A stretch of DNA of 64,000 bases from Macrostomum hystrix (Eukaryota; Platyhelminthes; Macrostomidae). The stretch lies in contig CATNEN010000010.1 of NCBI GenBank assembly GCA_950097015.1, positions 1,256,501-1,320,500 of the forward strand, read 5' to 3'. Below are positions 32,028 through 44,800 of this stretch, one piece after another (the stretch's first letter is position 1; each line of letters opens with the position of its first letter). Position numbers and translations under genes: made by a program. The notes under the pieces are model-generated. The model was not told the DNA's origin. It saw only the letters and a program-made list of their open reading frames with translations, and made no database searches.

Positions 32028-33672
32028 CTATGGAGAGGAAAAAATATGCAGTCAGAAGTGTCAAATTACAAAAAAGGCATTATAATATAGAGGTAATGCA
32101 AGTGTATTTTGCTGATTATGAGAGCCTCTGCAAGGAGTGATCCTTGATTCTGCAACTAGGAGATTGTAGCGTGTCCTTTTAGCTGGTCGTTCGTTCGGTC
32201 AGATCGTTTCACGCAGCTTTACAGGATACCTACTTAAATTTAATTTGCCGTATAAATTTACTGTTACATATAATGAAGTCATACAGTTCAGCGCAATACA
32301 TATTCATGACGAATACTTGAAAATCTCCAAATGCATCTCCAAATTTCCTAGATTTACAGAAGACAGGCTTCAAAACTTCAAGACAAGAACATGACGAATT
32401 CAAGAAGAATCTCCAGCTCAAATATTCAAAGGCTCCATTTATATTTATTCAAAAGTGACACTGGCACAAGGTTTCGCATGTCGAATAATAAGCATAAAGT
32501 TATTTGGAAACATTAAATCAGCACATTTAAAAACGAGCAGAAAGGGTATTTTCTAGCGGCATGCTTGTCCAACACTCCGTTTTAAACTCAAAACTGAGCT
32601 CGACAAGAGAGAGAGTCTATTATGATCTTAATGATCACAATCTAGTTCTTTTTTTGTTGGACGTTAGATAGTTACCAGGGAGTCACAACCGGTCTTTAAA
32701 GCCATCTCTAAATTCAGCTAAAGGTGCTGGGATTTGTGTTGCGTGTATCCATACGATTAGGGTTTGCACAAGTGTTAGACAGCTGCACGCAGAACTAAAA
32801 CAAAAATTCTGGCTTGTCGAAAATCTTTACTTAACTTCGCTGCTTGGTGTACCAAAAAGTACATTAAGAAATAAATGATCACGTTTAATCAAAATGAATC
32901 CGTGCTGTATAGCCATATTAACACAGAAAATAGAGGTTAATAGAACAAGCAACTGTTCTATTAATTCACACTCTGCATATGGCGCCAGACAATAACGGGC
33001 AATATCGTGAAGCAAGAGAGACCCATGCGTTGATGAAGGAAGAGGAAAATTACATGTAAGCAAAGTTTGAACTTAAGGAGTCCCATGCGAGCACAAAGAA
33101 TCCGCGTTGATGGCGCTAGCAGTCAAATGTACTCAGGAGAGTGCACAGAGGAGAAACACAGAGCGCTCTCGACAGATACTGCAGACAGATACTTCAAATT
33201 GATGGGTAAGTGACAGAGCATTGTGGTCAGATGAAATTATAAATTTACTTGAAATACTATATTAACGGAGTTAATAGCGCAGCTTCAAACAAGCGCACTT
33301 TTGGAAAGCAGCGCGTTAAATTGCGCCCTCTTGTGAAATTTTTTTTGCGAAACTTAAATTTCGCTTGCTCAAAAATAGTAACATAAAAAACCAGCTAAAA
33401 ATGAAACGAGAGTGTACATGTATTGTTGAGGTGTAGACTCAATTATGGACAATGAAGCCCAAAAAGCAGATGCCCAGCAAGTGTCGCAACATTGCTTACT
33501 TTGCTGGCGTGAGAGTGTTATGCACTTTAGATGCGGGCAAAAGGCAAGTGACAGAATACTGACTGGGAAGTGGCTGCGCGCGCTTTGAGAGCCGTAGCGG
33601 TTTGCGGGTCCTTCTGAGCAGGAGGGGCGGTGCGAGGTGGTCGGTTCGTGCAGCGGAGTTGAGGCGTGGCCC
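32028..33672. other. Downstream of the Cav2 stop; probable 3' untranslated region
   Basis: AT-rich. Minus-strand AATAAA occurs near 32437-32445. No coding exon is supported. Confidence 0.45.
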
Positions 33673-34733
33673 CTAGCACCAATACGCGTTTTCCTCGCAC
33701 TCTTCTTCCTCCAAGTATTGGTCCTCCTCATCCTCTGCGGCTTCGCCGTGGCGGATGCCAACGATAGCGGGCAGAGCAGCAGCTGCCTGGTAGCGAAAGG
33801 CGGCCAGGGGACGCAGCGAAGCTACAGCCGCTGTCGCCGTGGACAAAGCTGGTTGCGGCGTTGGACGACGCGCCATAGGTGGCGACATATCGTCGTAGTC
33901 ACCGCTCATTGCTGCTGCCTCTAACCGAGCCTCATCATCGTCCATATCGTCTAGATCGGCTGCAGCGGTTGCCTCAGCTTCGTCGACTATATCAACATCT
34001 GAGTCGATCAAGGCGGCGCAGTTGTCGTCGTCATCTTCATCGCCAGCGACGACGGCAGCTGTGGTAGACCAGCCAGAGCCGACGGCACGGGCCAGAGGAG
34101 GCGGTCGACGCGTCGGCGAGTCGCTCAACCTAGGGAAGTTGATGCAGATCTGGCCCTGAGGAGGAGGCTGTCGGACCCGATTTGCGCGACTTAGAGTTGG
34201 CGATGGCATTACATGCGGCATCCGGTCAGGGGTCAGTGCCGACTGTTGTTGTGCTTGCGGCAAAGAAGGCTGTGCATGATGCCAGGCCGCAGACAGAGGG
34301 ACTCGGATGGGGCGCTGGAGGCTTGACCGAGGCAAAGGACTTGGGCTTCGTGGCTGTTGCTGCTGTTGCTTTTGTTGTTGCTGCTGCATTGGTGTCGCTA
34401 GTAACGGCTGCTGCGACAACGGCAGCTGTAGTGGGGACGCGGAGCCGCCAGCCATGATCCGCGCAGATGTTGAAGGTCCTGGCGCGGTCGGAGAGGGGCT
34501 CTTTGATCGGGACTCGAGCGACGTGGCTTGCATGGTGGGCGGATAGTCTTCGTAGCCATGCCGCAAGCTGCCGGCCAGCCGGCCCAGCCCGCCTAAGCTG
34601 AGATTCGTCGACGTCATCGGTCTGCTCGGTGGCCGACCCGGGTATGATGCGAAGGCGGCTGCGGCGGCCGCGGCGGCTGCATTGGCAGCGGCAACGGCTG
34701 CGGCCTCGTCTGAGGAGCGCTGGCTACTTCGGC
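33673..34733 (-). CDS. Cav2 last exon, C-terminal tail ending in YWC
   Basis: 1,061 nt with TAG at 33673-33675. Low-complexity tail: poly-Ala, Q-runs, Pro/Ser-rich blocks ([14 protein letters not shown]), an acidic stretch and [11 protein letters not shown] at the end. The terminal x-x-WC matches the Cav2 ligand for RIM and Mint PDZ domains. Acceptor gattgacag, phase 1 in. Confidence 0.88.
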
Positions 34734-35836
34734 CTGTCAATCGTTGTGCGGATGTTGAGGATTTTTCTATTGATACGTGAACCCGAAATTGAAATGCAGA
34801 AGGAAAATATGTCTATATGGAAGTTTTTGAGTTTCTTAACCAATCTGGACAAACTCAGAGTTCAATGTACCAATGAAGAGAAATTAGTACATCAATTCAT
34901 CTAAACTGTATCAATGTACTTGAAAATATGCTTGTTAGTAAAAAATCGATTTCACTATATTGTTAACTCTGTAAAACCTTTGAATATATCCGATACCATT
35001 TCGTCATTAATCTATTAGGCAACTCTGATGGACAAAATTTTTACACATAAAATGGCATTCGTGTATTTTACATACTCTCACTGGTGAAGCGAAAGTTAAC
35101 CAAAATAGTTAAAGCGTGCAAAGCACAGCTGTGATGAAGGGTAAAAACTTGAATCCGATATTTGTATTTCTACCTAACCGTGTTATACTACGAGCGCGGG
35201 CCATTCAGAAGTTAGTGCTAAACGACACAAAAGTTTCTTTAGAAATTTTTTTATGAACGAAAAGTATCTACATTTTCATACTAGAAAGGGTTTCAAAATG
35301 GTTAGTACTTATCTCTTAGTTTCCATGCCTCATTGTAAACAAACAGATTCATTCTTTATTGATAGTTTAGCCGTTTGGTTGGAGGTAAGTTCAAGTCCGA
35401 TCTGATGGGTCAGCTGTGTGTGTCCCTAGAGACCTAAAATATCTGGCACTGGATGGCACAAACTCATGTCCCTGAGGCACAGGCTCAGAGAGTAAGCGGT
35501 TTGGAAGAGCCACCATTATAATACTATGAGGTTAGTATCTGGGCAACACAGCGCACGCGGCAGGCAAGGTGAAGCGAGGCAGGCCGCTGACAGGCGTTGG
35601 AGGAAGCGCACACTAGAGAGAGGGAAGCATCGTGGGTTCGCGCGCGGCGCCCAACATTACCAAAGTAAGCGAATCGCTCATATCGCTCTCTTTCAGCTAG
35701 CCGGTGGGCCTGGTCGATCATGCTAGCCACAGCGTGGGCAAACCCACCTGACTGGGCCGAATGCTGCGGGGGGCTGCCCGGGGACTCCAACTGCTGATAC
35801 AGGAGGTGCTGCTGCTGCTGTTTTTGCTGATGATGA

Positions 35837-35872
<36 letters not shown>

Positions 35873-38800
35873 TGATGCTGAAGCTGGTGCTGCTGCAGGT
35901 GCTGCTGCATCATCGGTTGCGCCTGCTGCTGACGCCAGGATCTGGCATCCACAGGCGTGACCGGAGGGCTGACTGGGCTGCAGGGACTTTGAGGGCTTTG
36001 CTGCGGCTCGGCTGGGTAGTTGCGCATGATGGCCGGGCGCTTCTGCTGCAGCTGAAATGCAGAGCGCGTATGCTTCAGCATCGTGTATCAGGCGTTTTTA
36101 TGAAACAAATAATGAACTCAGTGGTTCACAGTGCAGCGCTCACCTGCTGATGCATCAGTTGCTGAGCAGCCAGATGCTCCGGGATCACTTCCTGCCGCTC
36201 GCATCCAGATTCGGAGCCCGCGTGCTTCAGGATTGAAAAAGTGCGCTTTTGTTGCTGCGTTGATTGTTGTTGCTGCTGCTGTTGCTGCTGATGGTGTCGG
36301 TCAATGCTGGACAATGACATCGGTGGCTGCTGACTGCTAGGCGAACGGAGCGACCCTGTTTGACTGGAGGCAAATCGATTTGAAATTTGAAATATGTTTA
36401 AGAGGTGCAATTGGTTTGATCTGTTTCATGCTGAACAAGATAATGTTTTTTAAGACATTGAAGACTCAAGCATACACATGCATTTGACAAGCAAAGCGCA
36501 CGGCATATAGATTCCAGGGTGGCTTTTGCCGCCTGCTCGAGTGAACTAAAATATATACTCGTAGAAGCACATATTTACTGCGATTGTATCTACCTGTGTT
36601 CGATTCTGAATTAATAGGTACAAGCGTACATTGATATATTAAGTGTACTTTGGACTGAACGTCTACCTTCGAGGTTTGCGAGGGGGTTGAAATTTAGGTG
36701 GTCTGTGCTGTCCATGGACTGAACAGCACACTCAATATTTGTTGTGCTGTAAATCTGACCTTACTGGGCTAGGCATCATTTCTATGAATCGATATTTCTA
36801 ATTAAAGATTTACATGTAGTATCGACCATCAATGCACCTAAAGTCCTTTTTGAAGTTTTAAGTGAACTAAATTTAACATTTAAATACAACTTTTAGACGG
36901 CATTTGATTTGTGGCACTAGCTGTCCAAGTATCTTCGAATCTGAACAGCACCTGTGGGTGGATTTTCCTGCACCTCCGCCATTGCCACTGCTGCTGCCGA
37001 AGACACCGACGCCACCGCCGCGACCGCCGTGAGACTTGTGATGAAGCTGGTGAGGATTCTGTTGAGGATGCTGGTGGTGATGAGGATGCTGCTGGTGTTC
37101 CTCCTCGGATGAGGCACGCGAGTTCAGGCTCTCGTGCGATTTGTGCACGTTGACGCGGATCATGTTGTCCATCAGGCGCGCCAGAATCGAAGCCTGCTTG
37201 GCCTGAAAGAAGGCAGTTTTCATGCGGGTAGCAATCGGAGAGGCTATAAAAGACAAATCAAGCAAATTTAGCAGAAGCCCTTCCTCCAACCCATGCACTG
37301 CTGCTGCATGCTGATAGAAACGCGCAAATAATTGTTTTCGAGAGTACATAATTAAGGCCTTGCAACCAGTTGATCGAGGCAGCCCAGTGACTGGCGACTT
37401 GTTAGCTTACTTTCTTACGACATGCAGTGTTAAGCTCCCGGCCACCAAACAGACTAAGTTTGTTTTGACCCAACCCAGACCTACTCGGCAGTGCTCTCGC
37501 TGGTGGAGCATTCAAGAGTGCACGGGCACTTGTCCAGTGGCTTGTACGAGCGTAAACAGAGAGGGAGACGGTTGGAGAGTGTCTTTGTCTGTACTTAAAA
37601 ACACGGTTCCTAAAAGTGCGAGGGTGCTAAACAACTCGTGGTAAACAAGCTGGTCAAGGGTTGCTCAGAGAGCATTCAAATGTACTCTCGATAGCGTCTT
37701 CTCCGCTCAGAGCACAGGTCAGTGACTGCATCAATGGAATCGGTAACAACTAAATTGAATTCGCTTGATGCTTTCAACAGCCAACAGCCCGTCAACCAAG
37801 GAAATGACTGAAAATGTGAGAAAATCTAAAAAATTCAACGGAAGTGTCGCAAATAATAGCAGAGCAATCTGTCGTGAGAGAAAGAACACACGATTAAATC
37901 AAGCAAATCTGTTGAAAACGAATCCAGAAATGATTGCATGCTCTTAGTGAGAGTCTAGCACATCAGCATCAGCATCGACGAAGATTCCGGACAGAAATAA
38001 ATATATCAAATGAAAATTTGCAAGTGAGTTAGTACGAAAGTCAGTCACTCGTCCCGTCTCTGCTACTATTTTATTAGTAGTATTGTGCGATAAAAATAAG
38101 CATCCAAAATGACACAAGCTGGCCCAATATTTCAAATAGTAAAGCAGATTCGTCTATGGCCAAGCCTATTGATGGATTATTGTGGTAAGTATGGCTGGCC
38201 TTGCAAAATCAGTAAAGCATTGTTAGCCTAGAGCTAGTCTAATGAATTTTATCGTTTGTGTAACTTTTAGTGTGTGCAATGAGTAAAGTAGCTCGTAGTA
38301 ATTTAAGGCACCTCAATTCACATTAGGTCAAATAAACTCAATTTCTCACTATGAAAATGAGCTGACGGGTAGCGATCGGAAATGCTAGTCAAATAAGGCA
38401 ACAAGGTAAACAAGCCGTCTTTCTGTTTGAAGCTTTGTATCATTTTTGTAAGTTCAGCTGCGCCTTAAGGCAAGAAGCGAGGCGTGAGGTTTGAGGTTTT
38501 GACAGACTAGCAAAGTTGAGTAACTTGCTCCCAAAATTTTAATTTTGATGCGACCGTTGAAATGAAAGACACTTCATATTCAACTTACGCACAGGCAGCC
38601 ATGAATTGGGCAGGAAAGTGAGAGAATTAAATAAAAATTAATAAACAAAATTAACAATCCCATCATATATACACACAGAGAGAAAGCAATACATGTCGCG
38701 TGTTGGTGAGTATGGCTGCCATCTTGAGGACTCAAGTTAGCCAAATCAGCAAACTGTACCTCTTCCAGCCCCAAGTTGGGCCGAACCGGCGTTGGCGGCA

Positions 38801-41800
38801 CGGGCGTCACCTGCGGCGCGATTTTTTCAGAGCGCGTGAAAAAGACTTTTCTTTGAACTGGGAAGTTTTACAATGTCACTGTGTCACAATGTCTCTGTGT
38901 CACAATGTCTCTGTGTCACAATGTCTCTGTGTCACAATGTCTCTGTGTCACAATGTCACTGTGTCACAATGTCACTGTGTCACAATGTCACTGTGTCACA
39001 ATGTCACTGTGTCACAATGTCACTGTGTCACAATGTCACTGTGTCACAATGTCACTTTGTCACAATGTCACTATGTCATAATTTCACTGTGTCACAATGT
39101 CACTGTGTCACAATGTCACTGTGTCACAATGTCACTGTGTCACAATGTCACTGTGTCACAATGTCACGTTAATTGTGCCAGAACTAAATTTAGTACGACG
39201 AGTTGCAGGCCAGGATGTCAGGAAAGCTAATGTGCAGAGTTGGGTTCACAGTAAAGCGTGCAGGATTATTTCGGTGGATGCGTACGAGTATGTGCAGTTT
39301 TTACCTGGTGCCCAGCAGACATCTCCACAACAGTGTGTTTGAAGTAAATAACATCGTGTCAGTAAGTATTCAGAGCGGATTCAGAGTTTTAGTTGGAGGA
39401 GTTCCAAGGATTGAAAGAATTCCCAAAAGTGCTGCTGAAGTCTTCTCGAGAGATTTCTTGCTTGTTGATACTCTTGTTTTCCATTTTTTCCATGCAAATA
39501 TAGCTTGGGTGAAGGAAAGCCAACTGTCTACTTCAAGTAGCAGAGAAGTGCACAAACTTGTGAGAATGAAGAGAAAGAAAACAAACTTACGGATCCGGGC
39601 TTGTCCTTGCTGCTCTTGAAGGCCTTCCAATTGTCCACTATGAGGTAGCCGGCGTAAATTTTCCCGACTGTCAGCTTGAACTCGTTCAACTCTAGAGAAT
39701 TTGGGCGAATGCGAATAAAATATTCACCTGGATTGGTCGTGTGACGCATGTGATAAGCTCGTCCACTGCACATAAAAAATTGTATGCAAATACATTTCCG
39801 CAAAAAGATCATTTGGCGACAGTCGAATAGCAACCGGCGAGAAGCCAATCCTGTCAGTAACGTTGGATGAAAATTGTTCGACAAGGCCAAATATACGCTC
39901 GTACCTCTCTCCGCAGCTGCACCCGAACGTGTTAGCTTACCACGGATTCGAACGCCGGGAGGTGGACGCTTTTCCGCTCCACCACTCACCCACATATCTA
40001 TCCAGCCCAATAGCGAAACACTAATCGAAACCCAGTAGTTTTCAAAGTATTTACCGTCGTCCGGTGGCACCAGTTTATTCAGGCACTTCTTTGCCCGCAG
40101 TGGCCACATCTTCTGAATGCTCTGGCGCAGCTCCTCGTTCTTGCGGTCCATCTCTTCCGCGACGGCCATTTTGATGGCTAGCGACTCACGAATCAACGCG
40201 AACAATGTGGTGGTGAAGTGGACCGTGCCATTATCATCCACTGGCATGTTCATTCTGATGAGCTTTCTGTAGGCCAGCTTATTCGGACACTTCTTGCCGA
40301 AGCCGACAGGCGGCTCCATGTTGCGCAGCATTTCGTACATATCTGTGTAGTGAATGCGCCCTGTTGCGGCCGGGTCGAACTCGGCCCACACCCGGCTGTA
40401 CTCGTCCAGGTGATGCGGGCCCAGGATAGACGAGTCCCGAGTCAAGTAGTCGAAGTTGTCCATGATGACGGCCACGAACAGATTGAGCATGAGGAAGTTG
40501 CAGAAGAAGATGAAGGACACGAAGTACATGTACGAGATATTGTTGCCGCAGCTAGCCGTCGCCTCCTCCGACCCCGATGCGGAACCGCTCATTGCACTGG
40601 ACGCTGCTTCCCCTCCCGTGTTGGCGAGAGTCTCGCAGGCCTGGGGGTTTGTACAGGCCAGCATGATTGACTGCCAGGCCTCGCCAGTGGCGCAGCGGAA
40701 TAGCAGCACAAGGCCCTTGTCGAACGACTTGAAGCTGTTGTGCCGGTTGATGTCGCTGTTGTTGTCGATCTTAATGTTGCCGAATACCTGCATGCCAATG
40801 ATGGCGTAGATGAAGAAGAGCATAATGATGAGCAGGCAGACGTAGGGCAGGGCCTTGATGGACTGGATGAAGGTCCACAGCAGGATGCGGATCGTGTAGC
40901 CCTGGCGAAGCAGCTTGATGAGGCGGGCCGCTCGAAACAAGCGCAGGAAGCCGAGATTGGGAAAGTTTTGTTGCTGCGGATGTTGTGGTTTGTTATGGGC
41001 GTTGTTGCCTGGCGAAATGCTTTGACTGTCTCATTGCCCTAATAAATAGTTTTTAGTGCACTAAACCCAATCAACAGTTCACCTGCAGCGCGGAGACCAG
41101 GACATCCGTGATGCTACCGATCACCGTAATGAAGTCGAAGATATTCCAGCGATCCCTGAAGTAGTTCTGAAAGTGATACCGAATTCAAAGCTGCTTAAAA
41201 TGCGACGAATTGAGTTGAATTTTGATCTCTTCTAGTCGTGATTCTTTAATTTTTTCGGCAAAAATTTTATCAGAATCACAACATTGATAGGAAATAGAAA
41301 TTATTCTACACTCATTAGAATATATAAATTTTGCTTTACACATTTAGCTTTTAATACTGCAAATAAACAAGACAAATAGGCATGCGTGAAATAATAAGAC
41401 GAAAAGGTTGGCTCAAAACGACTGAATATTCGGGCCTAATTTCTACTACTCAGTTTCTATGAGTGCTTCTGTAATGGACCCCTACAACAAAAACTACTCG
41501 TAGAAAATAAATTACAACAACTTTGTAAATTTGAGAATTATTTTTACTAGTTTCTATCAAGAAAGTTAACTAAAAACAACAACGTGACAAACTAACGGCT
41601 GTGGAACACCAAAGCGGAAACTGAATGGGACATAGGTTAGGTGAAGCGTTTTACCAATAGATGTACAGAGTGGGAAAGTCAGTTAGGAAGGCGTCTACGT
41701 GAGTTGATGGCTTAAACTAGGTGAAGCAGGAAAATAAAACGCTAGATAAATTCCTAGCAAGTGCATAGCAACTGACTTGAGTATTATCTGAGCTCTACAT

Positions 41801-44800
41801 TTGAGTATTGCATGGTCACACGCCCTGTTCAGGTAGTACCATAGAGTAACCTAAAAAGCCATCACTTGATAAAAGACCGCATTAGTGTCTGCACAATAGG
41901 GACAACATTGTTGCTATGCAGCTTGCTAGCGAATGTGCCTTGTCCAATCGGGATAGCTGCCTGGCTAAACGATTCTGTTCATCACCTTGGGGCCGAAGGC
42001 GAGAATTTTTAGTATGCACTCTACTGAAAACATGACGGTGAAGGCGGAGTTGAGGTACATCAGGGTGCTGCAATAGTGCCGGTAGGACTGGTGCTCCGGG
42101 TCCTCCAGGCCGTCTGGAGTCTGGCTCTCCCGTCTGTAGTACTGCGCGGGAGAAAGTTTTGCGCGAAAGCAGCGGTGCAGTTTTACTATTATTATTGTCA
42201 GGGCCCTCCGTGCATGAAGATTCCCTCACACTTTATGTGAGTTAAATAATGCAAACTGACCAGATCGGCATGCAAATAAATGTGGAAAACTAACCACAAC
42301 TGACAATTGGGGAATTTTGCACTCTACGGACAAAGGGACGCCACCTGGATTCTGAAACCTATCTACTGTTGACTACCGAAAACTTGGGGTATGTCTGATC
42401 CAGTCGTTGCTAGCATATGTTAGTCATGACAATAGCTTCGAAAAATATCCATAATTTGCGGTACGTAAAGCAGCAAGCTTGATATAAATTTACTAGTACT
42501 AATTCGATAGTACCTAGAATCATTGCAGATGCTCCTTGCTTGAACTAGACGTAGCTCAATTTTCGAAGAATTCGACTTCCAAAGTAAGGCTTGAAGCTAT
42601 TCAAAAATGTCACTAGTTCTGTTCCCGTAGAAAAAGGCAGTATGCAAACAATAAATATAGAAGTGGATAAACTAATCAGATACCGCTGATAGACAATGTC
42701 AACGTGCAAATTGTACCGATTCAAACTGCAAATGTGGCACTTAAAACAAAGCAAGCCAAAAATTAGCAAATCGTGCAGCAACTCCATAACCACTTTTGTT
42801 TAAATACGAGCTAGAATGGTTAAATATTTTTTTCCTTTCGGAGCCTGCTGGCCGAGGGGCCATGAGGTCCCTACCCGAATGTCTAATCCGATCATTTTCA
42901 GCAGGCATTCAATTGTGAAAACGATTGTGAACACAGTGTTCAAATTTTTCATTATATCGTTGTACGTGGTGTGGTTTCTGGTCGGGTCGTAGAACTGAAA
43001 TTAACGGAACGACACCAGTTTTTAAGTCAAAGCTCCGCTATCATGCTCCCGAGCTACAGATAATGCTAAAAAGGGTTACATTTTGGACTATCTTAGTGGC
43101 AGACAGCTTACTGTTAGTAGTATGTCGACGGAAAAAATTGTCTTTTTGAAAGGCTTGCGACCTCGAGACCTTAAACAGAACTTCAGCGCGTCACGTAACT
43201 AAGTCACGGCACAGCGATCTTTTGGCTGAAGACGGTGCTCGATTAAAACAGTTAATTATCACAGTTAGGTGAAGCACATTGGGTGCAGGTTGCAAATGTA
43301 CGCGTAAAATATCCCTGCCAAATTGATTGTACTATAATCTAATATGTACGAGCTATTAGACTTTCCGACAGAAAGAAAAGACAAATTAGTCTCTCAAAAA
43401 TCCACCAGGTTGAAATAAATCCAATTATGTTTTCAGCATAAGCACTTGATTACTTAATTCCAACGCAATAGAGTAACCTACCTTCATCATAAGGATAAGT
43501 GTGTTTAGCGCGATCATGACCATGATGAAGTACTCGAACGGCGAGGACACAACTAGGCGCCAGATGCGGTACTTAATCGAGTTTTTATTCTTTGGCATGT
43601 AGCGACATAAAGGCCTGGCGTTTATGGCAAAGTCTATGCACTGCCGCTGGAAAAGAGTAAGGTTAAAAGGGATATTGTTTAGTCACAAGCCCAATCAATT
43701 ATTTTATCATCTGCAAAAAAGCTTTTAACCTGATTCTTATCAATCTCCTGATCTACCAGCTCGTTTTCGCCCTGCTCCTGAAAGGTGATGATGATCAGCG
43801 CGACGAAGATGTTCACGAAGAAGAAGGGGAACACGATGAAAAAGATGACGTAGAAGATAGCCATCTCCTTGCGATAGTCTGGTACCGGGCCCATCTTCAC
43901 GTTTGTGGCGGCCATGGAGTTTTTGAGAACGCTGGAATTGTTTGTTTCGTTTTTGTTGCGTGTACGAGCTATTACTAGCCGTTGTGAACCACTTCGCAGT
44001 AGATTGAAAAAATGCGCTTGTGAACTTACGCAGGCCAGCCTTCTCCGGTAGACACTGTGAACAGAGTTAGCATAGAATTCCCAACGTCATCGTAATGAAA
44101 GTTTTGCTTCTGCCATTGCCGCTCCTTCATTACTGGAATCTGCGAGCTGCCTTCATAGAAAAAGAAGTAGCCGCTGAAAATTTGTACAATGAATGATTTA
44201 CCACGAGCAGTTTAAATTGAGAAATGAGTTGCTTAGTCTAGTTAATGAACCCCTACGTTCATTTTTAGAAAGTGGTTCAGGTTTAGAAAGGGTTGTTCAG
44301 GTTGAGACATGGTGGTTGAGATAAAGACAGCGTGGTTAAGGTAGAGACAGGGTGCTTCAGGTTGAGACCAGACAAGTCCAACCCAAATCAAAAAGAGCAG
44401 ACATGTGACGCACTGGCATTCCCTCTCTGTCTCCTTGGATGCGTCGGTGCAATAGCAGAATTTGCCTTGGAACAGCTGCACCGCAATAACGGCAAATATA
44501 AACTGGAACAGGCAGTACACGATCAAAATGTTGAAGACGTTCTTCAATGAGCTGACCACACAGTTGAATACGGCCTGCGGGATCATTTCATGTACTTGTG
44601 TGTAAAATTGCTGAAAACCTAGCTATGAAAGTGGATTTTGATTTCATACAGAAAGACTTTCATTAGTAAAACCAATCGCACAGTCAATTAACCTTACCTT
44701 CAGCTTCGGTACTCTATTGATGGTCTTTAACGGTCTGAGTACTCGCAGGACGCGAAGGCTTTTGATGGTACTGAAGTTTTTTGCGTTGCCGGGAACAGGA

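Noticed and set aside
33369-33761. Minus-strand frame overlapping the Cav2 stop
   Set aside because: Shadow of the Cav2 last exon running into the 3' region; different frame from the conserved YWC end.
35365-35410. Possible tRNA or SINE promoter (GTTCAAGTCC B-box-like)
   Set aside because: The A-box-like sequence is too close and no tRNA fold or repeat copy supports it.
38873-39342. Frames [16 protein letters not shown]
   Set aside because: 16-bp satellite open in three frames, located in a Cav2 intron on the opposite strand.
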